The notes beneath the pieces are model-generated. The model saw only the letters and a list, made by a program, of their open reading frames with translations. It was not told where the DNA came from and made no database searches. Below, piece by piece: positions 11,083-23,269 of a DNA stretch of 64,000 bases. Each line of letters begins with the position of its first letter. Position 1 is the stretch's first letter. The DNA comes from Pseudomonas baetica. Lineage in GTDB: Bacteria; Pseudomonadota; Gammaproteobacteria; Pseudomonadales; Pseudomonadaceae. Position numbers and translations under genes: made by a program. The stretch lies in the NCBI RefSeq assembly GCF_002813455.1, contig NZ_PHHE01000001.1, positions 1,984,001-2,048,000 of the forward strand. The letters run 5' to 3'.

Positions 11083-11637
11083 TCAGGACGCGGAAGGGCA
11101 GGCGCGCGCGTTGCCTGCTGCCGCCCGACTGATCTGTTCGGCCAGACGTTTGACGTTGTTCTGCTGAGCGCTCACCAGGTCATCAATGCTCGGGCCCGAA
11201 GGGGTCTGCAGGGTCGAGCGGCAAGTCAGCAGGCCATTGTCAGTGGCGCCGACAGGGCGCAGACGCCATTTGGCGTCGATCAAACCGTATTGCCCGGGAA
11301 TCGAATCGAAGCGTTGCACTTCGATGCGCACCGAGACGTTGCCTTGGCCGCTGGTATTGCTTAGTTGGTCGCTCAGCGCACCGCGCAATTCATCGGCCAG
11401 CGTCGCGCCCCACCAGTCGGTATCCAGAATGGCGAGGCCGCTGTTGCCTTGGCGGATGACGATTTGCGCCCGGTCGACCTGCGGCGGCACGCTGATGCCT
11501 TCAATCGGAATTTGTCCACCCGCGCGGGTATTGGCCAATTGCATCGGCATCAGGGTGTGAAAGCTGATCGGGTCGCTGCGGCAGGCGCCGAGTAGCATGA
11601 ATGCAGCGAGCACGGTGATCTTCAGCGGTACAGCCAT
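11083..11637 (-). CDS. pqiC: PqiC-type outer-membrane lipoprotein
   Basis: 184 aa. The signal peptide ends in a lipobox (LLGAC followed by RSDP), so the mature protein is lipid-anchored. It belongs to the ABC-type transport auxiliary lipoprotein family that caps the PqiB tunnel at the outer membrane in phospholipid trafficking. The ATG at 11637 has GGAG 8 bases upstream; a TTG at 11658 would overlap pqiB but has a poorer site. It lies directly downstream of pqiB. Confidence 0.87.
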   Translation of the reverse strand: MAVPLKITVLAAFMLLGACRSDPISFHTLMPMQLANTRAGGQIPIEGISVPPQVDRAQIVIRQGNSGLAILDTDWWGATLADELRGALSDQLSNTSGQGNVSVRIEVQRFDSIPGQYGLIDAKWRLRPVGATDNGLLTCRSTLQTPSGPSIDDLVSAQQNNVKRLAEQISRAAAGNARACPSAS

Positions 11638-11654
11638 TGGGTTAACTCCTGTGC

Positions 11655-13310
11655 TCAATTGCGTGGCGGTCCTTTCAGATCGATAGGTGCGGCATTGTCG
11701 GGGCGGCCACGGATCAGCGATTCCGGATGCCGGCCCAGGTAATCCGACAGTTCACGCAGCGAGCGCGACATGCGCCCGAGCTCATCGAGGGTCTCGGTGA
11801 GCTTCTCGCGCTGCGGCGAATCTTCGGCCAGGGTAGAGCTGGCGGACTGCAAAGTCTTGCTGACATCGGCGAGGGTGGTCTGCACGCCCGGCAAGGTCTT
11901 GGCGTTGAACTGGGCCAGACCTTTGCGCAGTTCGACCAGATTGCTGTCGAGGTTGTTGGCGATACGATCCACCGGCAACTTGTTGAGTTTGTCGACCACG
12001 GCTTCGAGTTTTTCCTGCAACTGTTCGAGGCTGCCGGGCACGGTCGGAATCACCACCGGGCGGGCCGTTGGGTCGAACGCGACTTTTTCGGCTTTCGGGA
12101 AGAAATCCAGCGCCACGTACAACTGGCCTGTCAGCAAGTTGCCACTGCGGGCCTGAGCGCGCAGACCATTGTCGATGAAGGTACCCATCAGGCGGATGCC
12201 GGCGGCTTCGTCGTTGGGGTCGTGTTTGAACGCGGTGAGCATTTTTCCGTAGGCCATACCGAGGCGCTGCGGGTAAATGACGATGCCGACGTTCAGCGGG
12301 AAGCTGCGTTTTTTCGCATCGAAGTCCAGATTGATCGCCACCACCCGACCGATTTCCATGCCGAGGAATTCCACCGGTGCGCCGACTTTGAGCCCGCGCA
12401 GGGACTGGTCGAAGCGCAAACTCAGGTACTGCGACTTGCCGTTAGGTGGGGCGAGGGCGGTTTGCTGGTCTTCGAACAGTTCGAAGTTTTTGTCATCGGC
12501 AGCGGCGACGTCGTTGGGGCTGTAATCCGGCGCACGGAAGGCGATGCCGCCCACCAGCATCGATGAAAGCGATTCGGTTTTGACCTGGAAACCGTTGGCG
12601 CCAACGCTGACGTCGATGCCACTGGCGTTCCAGAACCGGGTGTTTTCGGTGACAAAGGCATCGTTGGGCGCATGAATGAACACTTCGATGTTCACGCCTT
12701 TACCGTCAGGTGCCAGCTCGTAGCTGACGACCTGGCCGACCGGAATTTTGCGGTAGTGAACCGGTGAGCCGATGTCCAGCGAGCCCAGATCCTGGGTGTG
12801 CAGCATGAAACGCTTGCCCGGTTCGCCGTAGGTGATTGGCGGCGGGCTTTCCAGGCCTTTGAAATGTTTGGCGCGGTTGTTGGCCTGACCGATATCGGCG
12901 CCGATGTAGTCGCCGGAGAGCAAGGTATCGATGCCCGACACACCGCCAGCGCCGATACGTGGGCGCACTACCCAGAACTGCGAATCTTCACGGGTAAAAC
13001 TTTCCGCCTGCTTGGCCAGTTTGATGGTGGCGTTGACGCTCTTCTGATCGTTGCTCAATTCGACATCGGTGACCTGACCGATCACCACGTTGCGGTATTT
13101 GACCTCGGTCTTGTTCGCCACCAGACCGCTGCCGGTCTTGAAGTTGACGATAATGGCCGGGCCTTCCTGCATCAGGTTGTGTACCACCAGCGAAATGCCC
13201 ACCAGCACCGCCACGATCGGCACGATCCACACCAGCGAGAGGCTGAAACGGCGGGTTTTGATTGGGGCCTGGCCGGGTGCTCGCGGCTCGTCGGGTGCTG
13301 ACGACTTCAT
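11655..13310 (-). CDS. pqiB: MCE-domain intermembrane transport protein PqiB
   Basis: 551 aa. One N-terminal helix (about 27-47) anchors it in the inner membrane. Three MCE/MlaD domains follow (about 50-140, 165-230 and 290-390), then a long helical C-terminal part that in the family forms a periplasm-spanning needle. Length is close to E. coli PqiB (546). GGAGG lies 6 bases upstream of the start. The usual inner-membrane partner PqiA is not upstream, where there are only repeats and the puu genes. Confidence 0.92.
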   Translation of the reverse strand: MKSSAPDEPRAPGQAPIKTRRFSLSLVWIVPIVAVLVGISLVVHNLMQEGPAIIVNFKTGSGLVANKTEVKYRNVVIGQVTDVELSNDQKSVNATIKLAKQAESFTREDSQFWVVRPRIGAGGVSGIDTLLSGDYIGADIGQANNRAKHFKGLESPPPITYGEPGKRFMLHTQDLGSLDIGSPVHYRKIPVGQVVSYELAPDGKGVNIEVFIHAPNDAFVTENTRFWNASGIDVSVGANGFQVKTESLSSMLVGGIAFRAPDYSPNDVAAADDKNFELFEDQQTALAPPNGKSQYLSLRFDQSLRGLKVGAPVEFLGMEIGRVVAINLDFDAKKRSFPLNVGIVIYPQRLGMAYGKMLTAFKHDPNDEAAGIRLMGTFIDNGLRAQARSGNLLTGQLYVALDFFPKAEKVAFDPTARPVVIPTVPGSLEQLQEKLEAVVDKLNKLPVDRIANNLDSNLVELRKGLAQFNAKTLPGVQTTLADVSKTLQSASSTLAEDSPQREKLTETLDELGRMSRSLRELSDYLGRHPESLIRGRPDNAAPIDLKGPPRN

Positions 13311-13416
13311 CCGTGTCCTCCTTCAATAATTGGGCACTGAGCGTCAGGAACGCCAAAGCACTTCATCAATATAGAAGTGCTTGGCGATAGAGCAAATTAC
13401 TGACGATGTTGAAGGT

Positions 13417-13519
13417 GATCGTTCCCACGCTCCTGCGTGGGAACGCAGCCCGTGACGCTCCGCGTCACTGGACGCAGAGCGTCCCTTGAGGCATTACCAC
13501 GCGGAGCGTGGGAACGATC
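13417..13519. repeat. Pseudomonas intergenic inverted repeat
   Basis: The ends GATCGTTCCCACGCTC and GAGCGTGGGAACGATC are reverse complements flanking a G+C-rich centre with its own smaller palindromes. It lies between pqiB and puuB, next to a REP singlet. Confidence 0.75.
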
Positions 13520-13521
13520 AA

Positions 13522-13548
13522 AGATCGCAGCCTGCGGCAGCTCCTACA
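13522..13548. repeat. REP singlet
   Basis: Matches the right arm of the REPIN at 866-948 (AGATCGCAGCCTGCGGCAGC and onward). It is a single copy without an inverted partner, just after the puuB stop. Confidence 0.75.
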
Positions 13549-13558
13549 GGTGGCAGTG

Positions 13559-16085
<2,527 letters not shown>

Positions 16086-16104
16086 GAGGATGTGTGGAAT
16101 GGGC

Positions 16105-17463
16105 TTAAACGCTCAGCATCAGAAACTCGCGCTCCCACGAGCTGATCACGCGCTTGAAGTTTTCATGCTCGGCGCGTTTCACCGCGACGTAGCCGCGTAC
16201 GAATTTGTCGCCCAGGTATTGCGCAACGGTCTCGCACTCTTCCATCTGCGTCAGGGCCTCTTCGATGGTGATCGGCAGGCGCAGGTTGCGGCGTTCGTAG
16301 GCGCGGCCTTGTACCGCAGCGCTCGGCTCGATGCCCTCGACCATGCCGATGTAACCGCACAGCAAGCTCGCGGCAATCGCCAGGTACGGGTTGGCATCGG
16401 CGCCCGGCAGGCGGTTTTCCACGCGCATCGACTCGGGACCGGAGGTCGGTACACGCAAACCAACCGTGCGGTTCTCTTCGCCCCATTCGACGTTTACCGG
16501 CGCCGAGGTGTCCGGCAGGAAGCGGCGGAACGAGTTCACGTTCGGCGCGAACATCGGCAGCACTTTCGGGATGTACTTCTGCAAACCGCCGATGTAGTGC
16601 AGGAACAGCTCGCTCATCTGCCCGTCAGCGTTGGCGAAGATCGGCTTGCCGGTGGCGATCTCCACCACGCTCTGGTGAATGTGCATAGCGCTGCCGGGCT
16701 CATCGCCAATCGGCTTGGCCATGAACGTCGCCGCGACGTTGTGCTTGAGCGCAGCCTCACGCATGGTCCGTTTGAACACGGTGATCTGGTCGGCCAGATC
16801 CAGCGCGTCGCCGTGACGGAAATTGATTTCCATCTGCGCCGGACCGTCTTCGTGGATCAGCGTGTCGAGGTCCAGACCTTGCAGTTCGCACCAGTCGTAG
16901 ACGTCTTCGAACAGCGGATCAAACTCGTTGGCCGCATCGATGGAGAACGACTGCCGGCCACTTTCCGCGCGACCGGAGCGGCCCAGCGGTGCTTTCAGCG
17001 GCAAGTCCGGGTCTTCGCAGCGTTGGGTCAGGTAGAACTCCATTTCTGGCGCAACGATCGGCTTCCAGCCTTTGTCGGTGTACAGCTGCAAGACTTTCTT
17101 CAGCACGTTGCGCGGCGACAATTCGATCGGGTTGCCGAACTTGTCGAAGGTGTCGTGGATGACGATGGCGGTCGGCTCGATCGCCCATGGAATGACATAC
17201 ACCGCATCGGCTACAGGCTTGCAGACCATGTCGATGTCGGCCGGGTCGAGCAGGTCGTAGTAGATGTCGTCGTCGACAAAATCCCCGGTTACCGTTTGCA
17301 GCAGCACACTCTCCGGCAGTCGCATGCCTCGCTCATGCAGGAACTTGTTGGTCGGTGCGATCTTGCCGCGGGCGATGCCGGTCAGGTCGCTGACCACACA
17401 TTCAACTTCGGTAATCTTGTGATCTTTCAGCCACGTGAACAGCTGATCGAAAGGGGCATTCAT
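16105..17463 (-). CDS. puuA: Gamma-glutamylputrescine synthetase (glutamine synthetase family)
   Basis: 452 aa, GS type I fold. It ligates glutamate to putrescine with ATP, the first step of the gamma-glutamylated putrescine pathway. Visible GS motifs are the Mg/glutamate region VAPEMEFYL, the ATP-site region with MHIHQS, and PGADANPYLAIAAS near the C-terminus. The ATG at 17463 has GAGG upstream and gives the usual PuuA/SpuI length; upstream codons are open but unlikely to be used. It heads the block with potF and puuB. Confidence 0.87.
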   Translation of the reverse strand: MNAPFDQLFTWLKDHKITEVECVVSDLTGIARGKIAPTNKFLHERGMRLPESVLLQTVTGDFVDDDIYYDLLDPADIDMVCKPVADAVYVIPWAIEPTAIVIHDTFDKFGNPIELSPRNVLKKVLQLYTDKGWKPIVAPEMEFYLTQRCEDPDLPLKAPLGRSGRAESGRQSFSIDAANEFDPLFEDVYDWCELQGLDLDTLIHEDGPAQMEINFRHGDALDLADQITVFKRTMREAALKHNVAATFMAKPIGDEPGSAMHIHQSVVEIATGKPIFANADGQMSELFLHYIGGLQKYIPKVLPMFAPNVNSFRRFLPDTSAPVNVEWGEENRTVGLRVPTSGPESMRVENRLPGADANPYLAIAASLLCGYIGMVEGIEPSAAVQGRAYERRNLRLPITIEEALTQMEECETVAQYLGDKFVRGYVAVKRAEHENFKRVISSWEREFLMLSV

Positions 17464-17625
17464 AAAGACCTCGTTATTGGTTTTATAGACGCCGGGGAGG
17501 GCGGGTTTCATCTTCCGCCCCTTCCCCTGTGGCGCGTTGACGACTATCTTGGGCGAGCCTTGCAGTTCCATCTATCCACTTTAAGCAGCACCCAAGCGCA
17601 CCAAAAGAGTGCGCAAGGTCACCCT

Positions 17626-18534
17626 ATGACAACGTGCAATCCGCTACAGGTTCAGGCTTTCAATACCGCTGATGTCAGCGAACAGATCCGCGCCACGCCG
17701 GGTTGGGTCCAGCATTACCAACAGATGTCGCCGGGGCATTTCGCCGGGCAGATCCGTTATCTGGATTTGCAGGGTGTCGAGGTTTACGAAGAGCAGATGA
17801 ACACCCGGGTCGAACAGAATTTCAGCGCGCCATCGGGTGCTCTGGCGTTCTGTTTTGATCGCAGTGACAACGCGCTGTATCTGCTCAATGAAGACAGCCG
17901 CAACATCTGGATCACCCCGGAGAACTACCAGGAAATCGCTGTGGTTTTCGGTCCTGAATTCGTCCGCCAGCACGGTCTGGATGTGGCGAAACTCGAAGGT
18001 CTGTTCATGGCGCCGCTCAATGGTGGGCAGAATGCGCTGTTCAGTCGCTGGTTAAGCTCAACTCTCACGAAGTTGACGCAAGCGGTTGATTTTCCTAGCA
18101 AAGAATCTCTAACCCAGCAATTACTTGAAGATTGTTTGTTCATTCTCGATAACGCCCGAGTCGATCTCGACCGTGGCGGTTTGCAGCGGCGCAACGAAGA
18201 ACGAATGATCATGAAACGGGTAGGTGAGTGGGCTGCCGACTCGCCGGAAGAAACGCTCAATCTGCTCGAGCTTTCCCACGTCGCCGGGGTTTCGCTGCGC
18301 CAGTTGCAACAGGCGTTCAAGGCCTATACCGGCATGACCCCCAGCCATTGGTTGCGCCTGCGCCGGTTGAACAGCGCACACCGCGAACTGCTTAAACGCA
18401 GACCGGCGGAAACCACCGTTGCAGAAGTCGCCATGCACTGGTCGTTCTGGCATCTGGGGCGATTTTCCAGCAGCTATCAGGCCCTGTTCAAAGAGCTGCC
18501 GAGCGAGACCCTCAAGCGCCCGCGAACGGCGTAG
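17626..18534 (+). CDS. AraC-family transcription regulator
   Basis: 302 aa. The C-terminal 100 residues hold two helix-turn-helix units (around VAGVSLRQLQQAFKAYTG and the later FWHLGRFSSSYQALF). The N-terminal about 180 residues form an unassigned sensor domain. The layout is EutR-like. It is divergent from puuA with a 162-base shared control region, so it is a likely regulator of the putrescine genes. The frame is open far upstream (to 15001), but that is antisense to puuA and potF; the ATG at 17626 fits the family length. Confidence 0.85.
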   Translation: MTTCNPLQVQAFNTADVSEQIRATPGWVQHYQQMSPGHFAGQIRYLDLQGVEVYEEQMNTRVEQNFSAPSGALAFCFDRSDNALYLLNEDSRNIWITPENYQEIAVVFGPEFVRQHGLDVAKLEGLFMAPLNGGQNALFSRWLSSTLTKLTQAVDFPSKESLTQQLLEDCLFILDNARVDLDRGGLQRRNEERMIMKRVGEWAADSPEETLNLLELSHVAGVSLRQLQQAFKAYTGMTPSHWLRLRRLNSAHRELLKRRPAETTVAEVAMHWSFWHLGRFSSSYQALFKELPSETLKRPRTA

Positions 18535-18570
18535 CGAAGAAAAAGCCCTTTGTGTCCCACGCGAAGTTAA

Positions 18571-18589
18571 ATAGAATCAGTCTCATTTG
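18571..18589. promoter_or_regulatory. Possible Fur box before the sigma factor gene
   Basis: The stretch ATAGAATCAGTCTCATTT is an imperfect match to the Fur pattern of inverted GATAAT/ATTATC-like units. It lies 28-46 bases upstream of the FecI-type gene, where iron control is expected. Only part of the consensus is present. Confidence 0.4.
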
Positions 18590-18616
18590 AATCTAACTTC
18601 GCGCAGGGTCTCCTGG

Positions 18617-19126
18617 ATGATTGAAGCAGCGCCGGCCTCGGAGCAGAACCTGCACGACTTGTACCGCGAGCATCGCGGCTGGCTGGAAACCTGGCTGCGT
18701 CGGCGCATGGGCAACGCGCGGGATGCGGCAGACCTGAGTCAGGACACCTTCTTGCGCGTACTGTGCAGCGCTCAACCTGTTGCCGATATGCGCGAGCCAC
18801 GGGCTTATTTGCTGACCGTGGGCAAACGCTTGCTGAGCAATTTCTACACGCGCCGCAGTCTGGAAAAAGCCTATCTGGAGGCCCTGGCGCAATTGCCAGA
18901 GGAGAGCGTGCCTTCGCCGGAGCAGCGCTGGTTGTTGCTGGAAACCCTGCAAGCGCTGGATGAATTGCTCGATGGTTTGCCGCGAACGGTGCGCCGGGCG
19001 TTTTTGTGGAGTCAGCTCGAGGGCCTCGGCTACCGCGAGATCGCCGAGCGTTTGCAGGTCTCTGAACGCACTGTAAAACGTTACATGGCGCAAGCTTACG
19101 AGCATTGCTTGATGTTGGATCTATGA
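18617..19126 (+). CDS. ECF sigma factor, FecI type
   Basis: 169 aa. Region 2 lies at about 12-80 (LYREHRGWLETWLRRRMG, then DLSQDTFLRVL) and region 4 at about 108-160 (LPRTVRRAFLWSQLEGLGY and REIAERLQVSERTVKRYM). FecI-type sigma factors direct transcription of an outer-membrane receptor gene after a surface signal passes through FecR. The stop overlaps the fecR start by 4 bases, and the receptor follows. The start at 18617 is chosen over an ATG 10 codons earlier because conserved residues begin here. Confidence 0.9.
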   Translation: MIEAAPASEQNLHDLYREHRGWLETWLRRRMGNARDAADLSQDTFLRVLCSAQPVADMREPRAYLLTVGKRLLSNFYTRRSLEKAYLEALAQLPEESVPSPEQRWLLLETLQALDELLDGLPRTVRRAFLWSQLEGLGYREIAERLQVSERTVKRYMAQAYEHCLMLDL

Positions 19127-20073
19127 TGCGCGTGGCGCCCAATTCAGACGCACGCGAAGTGGCCCGTGCCGCCGCGCAATGGCTGGCGTTGCTGGAATCT
19201 GGCGAAGCGACGAATGACGATCACGCGCGCCTGCAAAACTGGCGCAGCAGCGATAGCCGCCATGAAAACGCCTAGCAGAAAATTCAATTGTTGCGCCAAC
19301 GTTTCAGCGATCTGCCGGCGGCCTTGGCCATGGCCACGCTGGATCGCCCGGATCAGGGGCGCCGGGCAGCGCTGAAACGCGCGCTCGGTCTGGCAGCGTT
19401 GGTGCCGGCAGCCTGGCTGATCAGTCGGCAATTGCCGCTGGACGTCTGGCGCGCCGATCTGCACACCAGTACCGGCGAACATAAACGTTTGCCTTTGGCG
19501 GATGGCAGTTCGCTGCAACTGAACACCAACAGTGCGGTAAACGTGGATCTGGCTGCCCGTCAGTTGACGCTGGTGCGCGGCGAAATGGCGCTCAATGTTC
19601 CCGGCAGTTCAGCGTTGATGATCGACGCTCATTACGGTCGGATCAGTGTCAGCCGCAGTGAGGTCTGTGTGCGACTCAACGAGCGTGATTGTACGGTTTG
19701 CGTGGTCAGCGGCACGGTGCAGTTGCAACCGCTGCACGGCCCGGCGCTGTGGTTGAGCCAGGGCCAACAAGTCAGTCTGCAAGCGTCTGGCGCAGGGCCT
19801 GTTACAGCATTCGACGTCTTGATGCCGGGCTGGCGCGACGGTGTATTGATGGCGCAGAACCAGCCGCTGGGGGACTTTCTGCGCGAGTTGAGCCGTTATC
19901 GCTCAGGGCTGCTGCGCTGGGATCCTGCGCTTGAGGCGTTACGCGTCACGGGTAGTTTCCGTCTCGACAATACCGACCAGGTGCTTTCGCTGCTGGCGGC
20001 AAGCCTGCCGATCGAAGTGCATACACGTACCCGTTTCTGGGTTTCCCTCATGCCTCAGAAAAAAATTGGCTGA
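19123..20073 (+). pseudogene. FecR-type sigma regulator interrupted by an amber codon
   Basis: The frame starts at 19123 inside the sigma-factor stop and continues to 20073 (about 317 codons), but codon 51 (19273-19275) is TAG. It falls in the conserved ending of the FecR N-terminal domain, ...RHENA-stop-QKIQLL, where the family has Trp; TGG to TAG is one change. The rest is intact: an ALGLAALVPAAWLI membrane helix after about 85 and a periplasmic FecR domain. The truncated 50-residue product could still touch the sigma factor; reinitiation at the TTG 19288 could give a fragment. The normal role is relaying receptor occupancy to the sigma factor. A sequencing error is possible. Confidence 0.85.
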
Positions 20074-20140
20074 AGCCTGTCCCTTTTTTTCGCCTCGCTG
20101 GTCATTCCAGGCAAGTGAACAAAATCGAGAGCTTCTTCCA

Positions 20141-22543
20141 ATGCCCGCAGTCTTCCCAAGCCGTTTGCGTCCGTTGTTGCAGTTGAGCCTGCTGCTGAGC
20201 CTGAGTGCCAGCCCTTTGATGATCCAGTCCAGTTGGGCCGATGACGCTGATCGGCGCAGTTATCAGGTGCCGGCCGGCAGCTTGAGTGCGGTGCTGACGC
20301 GGTTTGCCGGGTTGGCCGGGGTCAATCTGTCGGTGGATCCGGCACTGGTCAGCGGCCAGAACAGCAAGGGTTTGAGCGGTGAGTACGGCGTGGAGGAGGG
20401 GTTCACTCGCTTGTTGCTCGGTTCCGGCCTGCAGTGGCAACCGGTAGGCGCGCATGCCTACACGCTGATTCCGGTGGCGCAGGGCGGTAGCCTACAACTG
20501 GCACCGACCTCAATTCTCGGCGCCACCGATTCTTCAGGAGCCGACGTATTTGCCGGCGGCCAGGTCGCACGTCGCGGTTCGCAAGGGCTGTTGGGGTCTA
20601 AAGACTTCATGGAAACCCCGTTCAGCATGACCACCTACACCAGCGAGACGGTCAAGAACCAGCAGGCCCGAACGTTGGGCGATTTGATCGCCAGCGACCC
20701 TTCGGTGCGCGCGACCAATCCGGCGGGCGGGCGCTATGAACAGTTCACCATCCGTGGCTTCAGCCTGTTCAACAGTGACGTTGCCTATAACGGGCTTTAC
20801 GGCGTGTTGCCGACGTACACCATCGACATGGAAATGGCCGATCGCGTCGACGTCCTCAAAGGCCCGAGCCAACTCATCAACGGTATTTCGCCGCGGGGCA
20901 GTGTAGGAGGGGGGATCAACGTCGTTCCGAAACGCGCGACAGACAAACCGATCACTTCATTGACCGCCAATTACGCCTCGAACAATCAGGTCGGTGGCGC
21001 CGTGGATGTCGGTCGGCGTTTTGGCGAGGACAATCAGTTCGGCCTGCGTTTCAACGGCGTAAAACAGTCTGGTGATACCGAGTGGGATCACCAGAGCGTC
21101 GATCGCGACATGGCGGTGCTGGGCCTGGATTTTCGCGGTGAGCGTCTACGCCTATCGACCGATATGGGCCATACCGAACGCGATACCGACGCACCGCAAG
21201 AGCGCGTGCAAGTCGCCGCCAATGCCAAGGTGCCGAACGCCAATGACGTGCGCAGCAACTATGCGCAACCCTGGAGCCAGGCGCGGACCAAGGACACGTT
21301 CGGTACGGTCAACGGCGAATTCGACGTGAGTGATTCGGTGATGTTGTACGGCGGCGTGGGTGCTCGCAAAAGCAATCACGACTTCCTGCGTCATGCCGTT
21401 TCAGTGACCAATGATGCCGGCGATTTCAGCGTGCAGCCGCGCGATTTCACCCGAGACGAAAATGTCCGTACCGCCACGGCGGGCGTGCGCAACTGGTTCC
21501 ACACGGGGCCCGTCAGCCATGAAGTCAACTTGGCTGCCAGCTACTTTTATATGGACTTCGAAAACGGTGGTGCCCGTTATGCGGCAGGGCGCAGCAACCT
21601 CTACGACCCGGTGGAAACCGTGAAACCCGGCTCGCCAACGCGGCAAGACGCCAAGGTCTACACCGAAAACCGCTTCAGTGGCGTCGCGTTGTCTGACACC
21701 TTGGGTTTCTTCGATGATCGCCTGTTGCTGACCCTTGGCGCCCGCTGGCAAAGAGTGAAGGTCGACGACTGGAGCGATGATGTGAAGGGCGACACGGCCT
21801 ACGACGAGGAAAAGGTTTCGCCATCGGGCGGCATCCTGTTCAAGGCGACGGACAAGTTGTCCCTGTACGCCAACTACATGGAAGGCCTGAGTCAGGGCAA
21901 GATTGCGCCTTCGACATCGGTGAACGAAGACGAAATCTTCCCGCCTTTTATCAGCCGTCAGGTTGAGGTCGGTGCCAAATACGATGCTGGGGCGTATGCG
22001 TTGACGGCGGCAGTGTTCCGCATCAAGCAGCCGGCATATGAAACCAATGCGACCACGCGGGTGTTCGGCCCGAACGGCAAGCGGCAGAACGACGGTGTGG
22101 AGTTGAGTGTGTTCGGTGAGCCGCTGAAGGGCGTTCGACTGCTCGGCGGTGTGATGTACATCGACAGCGAGTTGACTAAAACCACCAACGGCACGTTCGA
22201 TGGCAATCGCGCGCCGGCGACGCCCAAGTACAACGTCAACCTCGGCGCGGAATGGGACGTGCCGAACGTGCAGGGGCTGACACTGACAGGGCGCGGCATC
22301 TACTCCAGTTCGCAGTATCTGGATCAGTCGAACGAGAAGGAGATCGACTCCTGGGAGCGTTTTGACGTAGGCACGGGTTATGCGTTTAAAGTCGACGACA
22401 AGACCGTCACTTTGCGCGCCAATGTCGAGAACGTGCTGGACAAGCGTTATTGGAGTTCGGCCGGGGCTTCTGATGACAGCGAGCCGGGATTGACGTTGTC
22501 AACGCCGCGAACGTATCTGCTTTCAGCGACGGTGGATTTCTAG
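20141..22543 (+). CDS. TonB-dependent siderophore receptor with signalling domain
   Basis: 800 aa. After the signal peptide (cleavage near SSWADD) comes an STN signalling domain (about 40-110), then the plug (about 140-270, with TIRGF and VDVLKGPSQLINGI) and a 22-strand barrel ending in the terminal aromatic ATVDF. The STN domain marks it as a transducer that talks to a FecR protein, matching the two genes upstream. It takes up a ferric siderophore across the outer membrane; which one cannot be read from sequence (FpvA/FhuE-like class). Cognate signalling may be impaired by the fecR stop. Confidence 0.93.
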   Translation: MPAVFPSRLRPLLQLSLLLSLSASPLMIQSSWADDADRRSYQVPAGSLSAVLTRFAGLAGVNLSVDPALVSGQNSKGLSGEYGVEEGFTRLLLGSGLQWQPVGAHAYTLIPVAQGGSLQLAPTSILGATDSSGADVFAGGQVARRGSQGLLGSKDFMETPFSMTTYTSETVKNQQARTLGDLIASDPSVRATNPAGGRYEQFTIRGFSLFNSDVAYNGLYGVLPTYTIDMEMADRVDVLKGPSQLINGISPRGSVGGGINVVPKRATDKPITSLTANYASNNQVGGAVDVGRRFGEDNQFGLRFNGVKQSGDTEWDHQSVDRDMAVLGLDFRGERLRLSTDMGHTERDTDAPQERVQVAANAKVPNANDVRSNYAQPWSQARTKDTFGTVNGEFDVSDSVMLYGGVGARKSNHDFLRHAVSVTNDAGDFSVQPRDFTRDENVRTATAGVRNWFHTGPVSHEVNLAASYFYMDFENGGARYAAGRSNLYDPVETVKPGSPTRQDAKVYTENRFSGVALSDTLGFFDDRLLLTLGARWQRVKVDDWSDDVKGDTAYDEEKVSPSGGILFKATDKLSLYANYMEGLSQGKIAPSTSVNEDEIFPPFISRQVEVGAKYDAGAYALTAAVFRIKQPAYETNATTRVFGPNGKRQNDGVELSVFGEPLKGVRLLGGVMYIDSELTKTTNGTFDGNRAPATPKYNVNLGAEWDVPNVQGLTLTGRGIYSSSQYLDQSNEKEIDSWERFDVGTGYAFKVDDKTVTLRANVENVLDKRYWSSAGASDDSEPGLTLSTPRTYLLSATVDF

Positions 22544-22647
22544 TGAAGGAGGAAATATCGGCGATAATCGTCGATATTCCGTTAACTACACTAAATGACC
22601 GTTTAGTTGAGCTAATAAAAACACTTTAAAAATCAACGGAGCAGGCC

Positions 22648-23163
22648 ATGACTCAGCACACGCTAACCGCACAAGATCTGATTTGCGCGCTGAATCTGGA
22701 GCCACACGCTGAAGGCGGCTATTTTCGCAGAACCTATCAAGCCGACCATCGCGATTTGCTCCAAACCAGTAACGGCCCGCGTTACCTGATGACATCGATT
22801 TACTATCTGCTGACCGAGCAAGCGCCCGTGGGCCAGTTCCATTTCAACCAGTCCGACATCCTGCATTATTTCCAGCTTGGCGACGCCATCGAGTACAGCC
22901 TGATTCTGGCGGACGGCTCATTGCAGACACTGGTGATGGGCAGCGATGTTTTGGCAGGACAGCATCTGCAATTGCACGTACCGGGCGGGATTTGGAAAGC
23001 TTCGCGACTGTTGGAGGGATCGAACGGATTTGGCTTGATCAGCGAAGCCGTTTCGCCTGGGTTTGATTTCGCGGATATGGAGATGGGGAATCGACAGAAA
23101 CTCACGGCGCAGTTTCCACAGCATCGAGCGCTGATTGAAAAGCTGACGCGGGATGAGGATTGA
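22648..23163 (+). CDS. Cupin protein of the DUF985 family
   Basis: 171 aa, one cupin barrel. Typical marks are EPHAEGGYFRRTY at the N-terminus, the STNGPR-like segment, then FHFNQSDILHYF (metal-site His residues) and the second motif with LHVPGGIWKAS. The enzymatic role of this family is not settled; members have sugar-isomerase-like folds. GGAG lies 8 bases upstream of the ATG. It stands alone between the receptor gene and the prophage region. Confidence 0.85.
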   Translation: MTQHTLTAQDLICALNLEPHAEGGYFRRTYQADHRDLLQTSNGPRYLMTSIYYLLTEQAPVGQFHFNQSDILHYFQLGDAIEYSLILADGSLQTLVMGSDVLAGQHLQLHVPGGIWKASRLLEGSNGFGLISEAVSPGFDFADMEMGNRQKLTAQFPQHRALIEKLTRDED

Positions 23164-23269
23164 GAGAGGCAGATTTCAAGAGTTGACCAGGCTTTACGGA
23201 AAGCGACCTCAGAGGAAATACTGGAGATTCAAATCCTGTGTGCGTCGGTGCAAAGCTAGAAACATCTTG

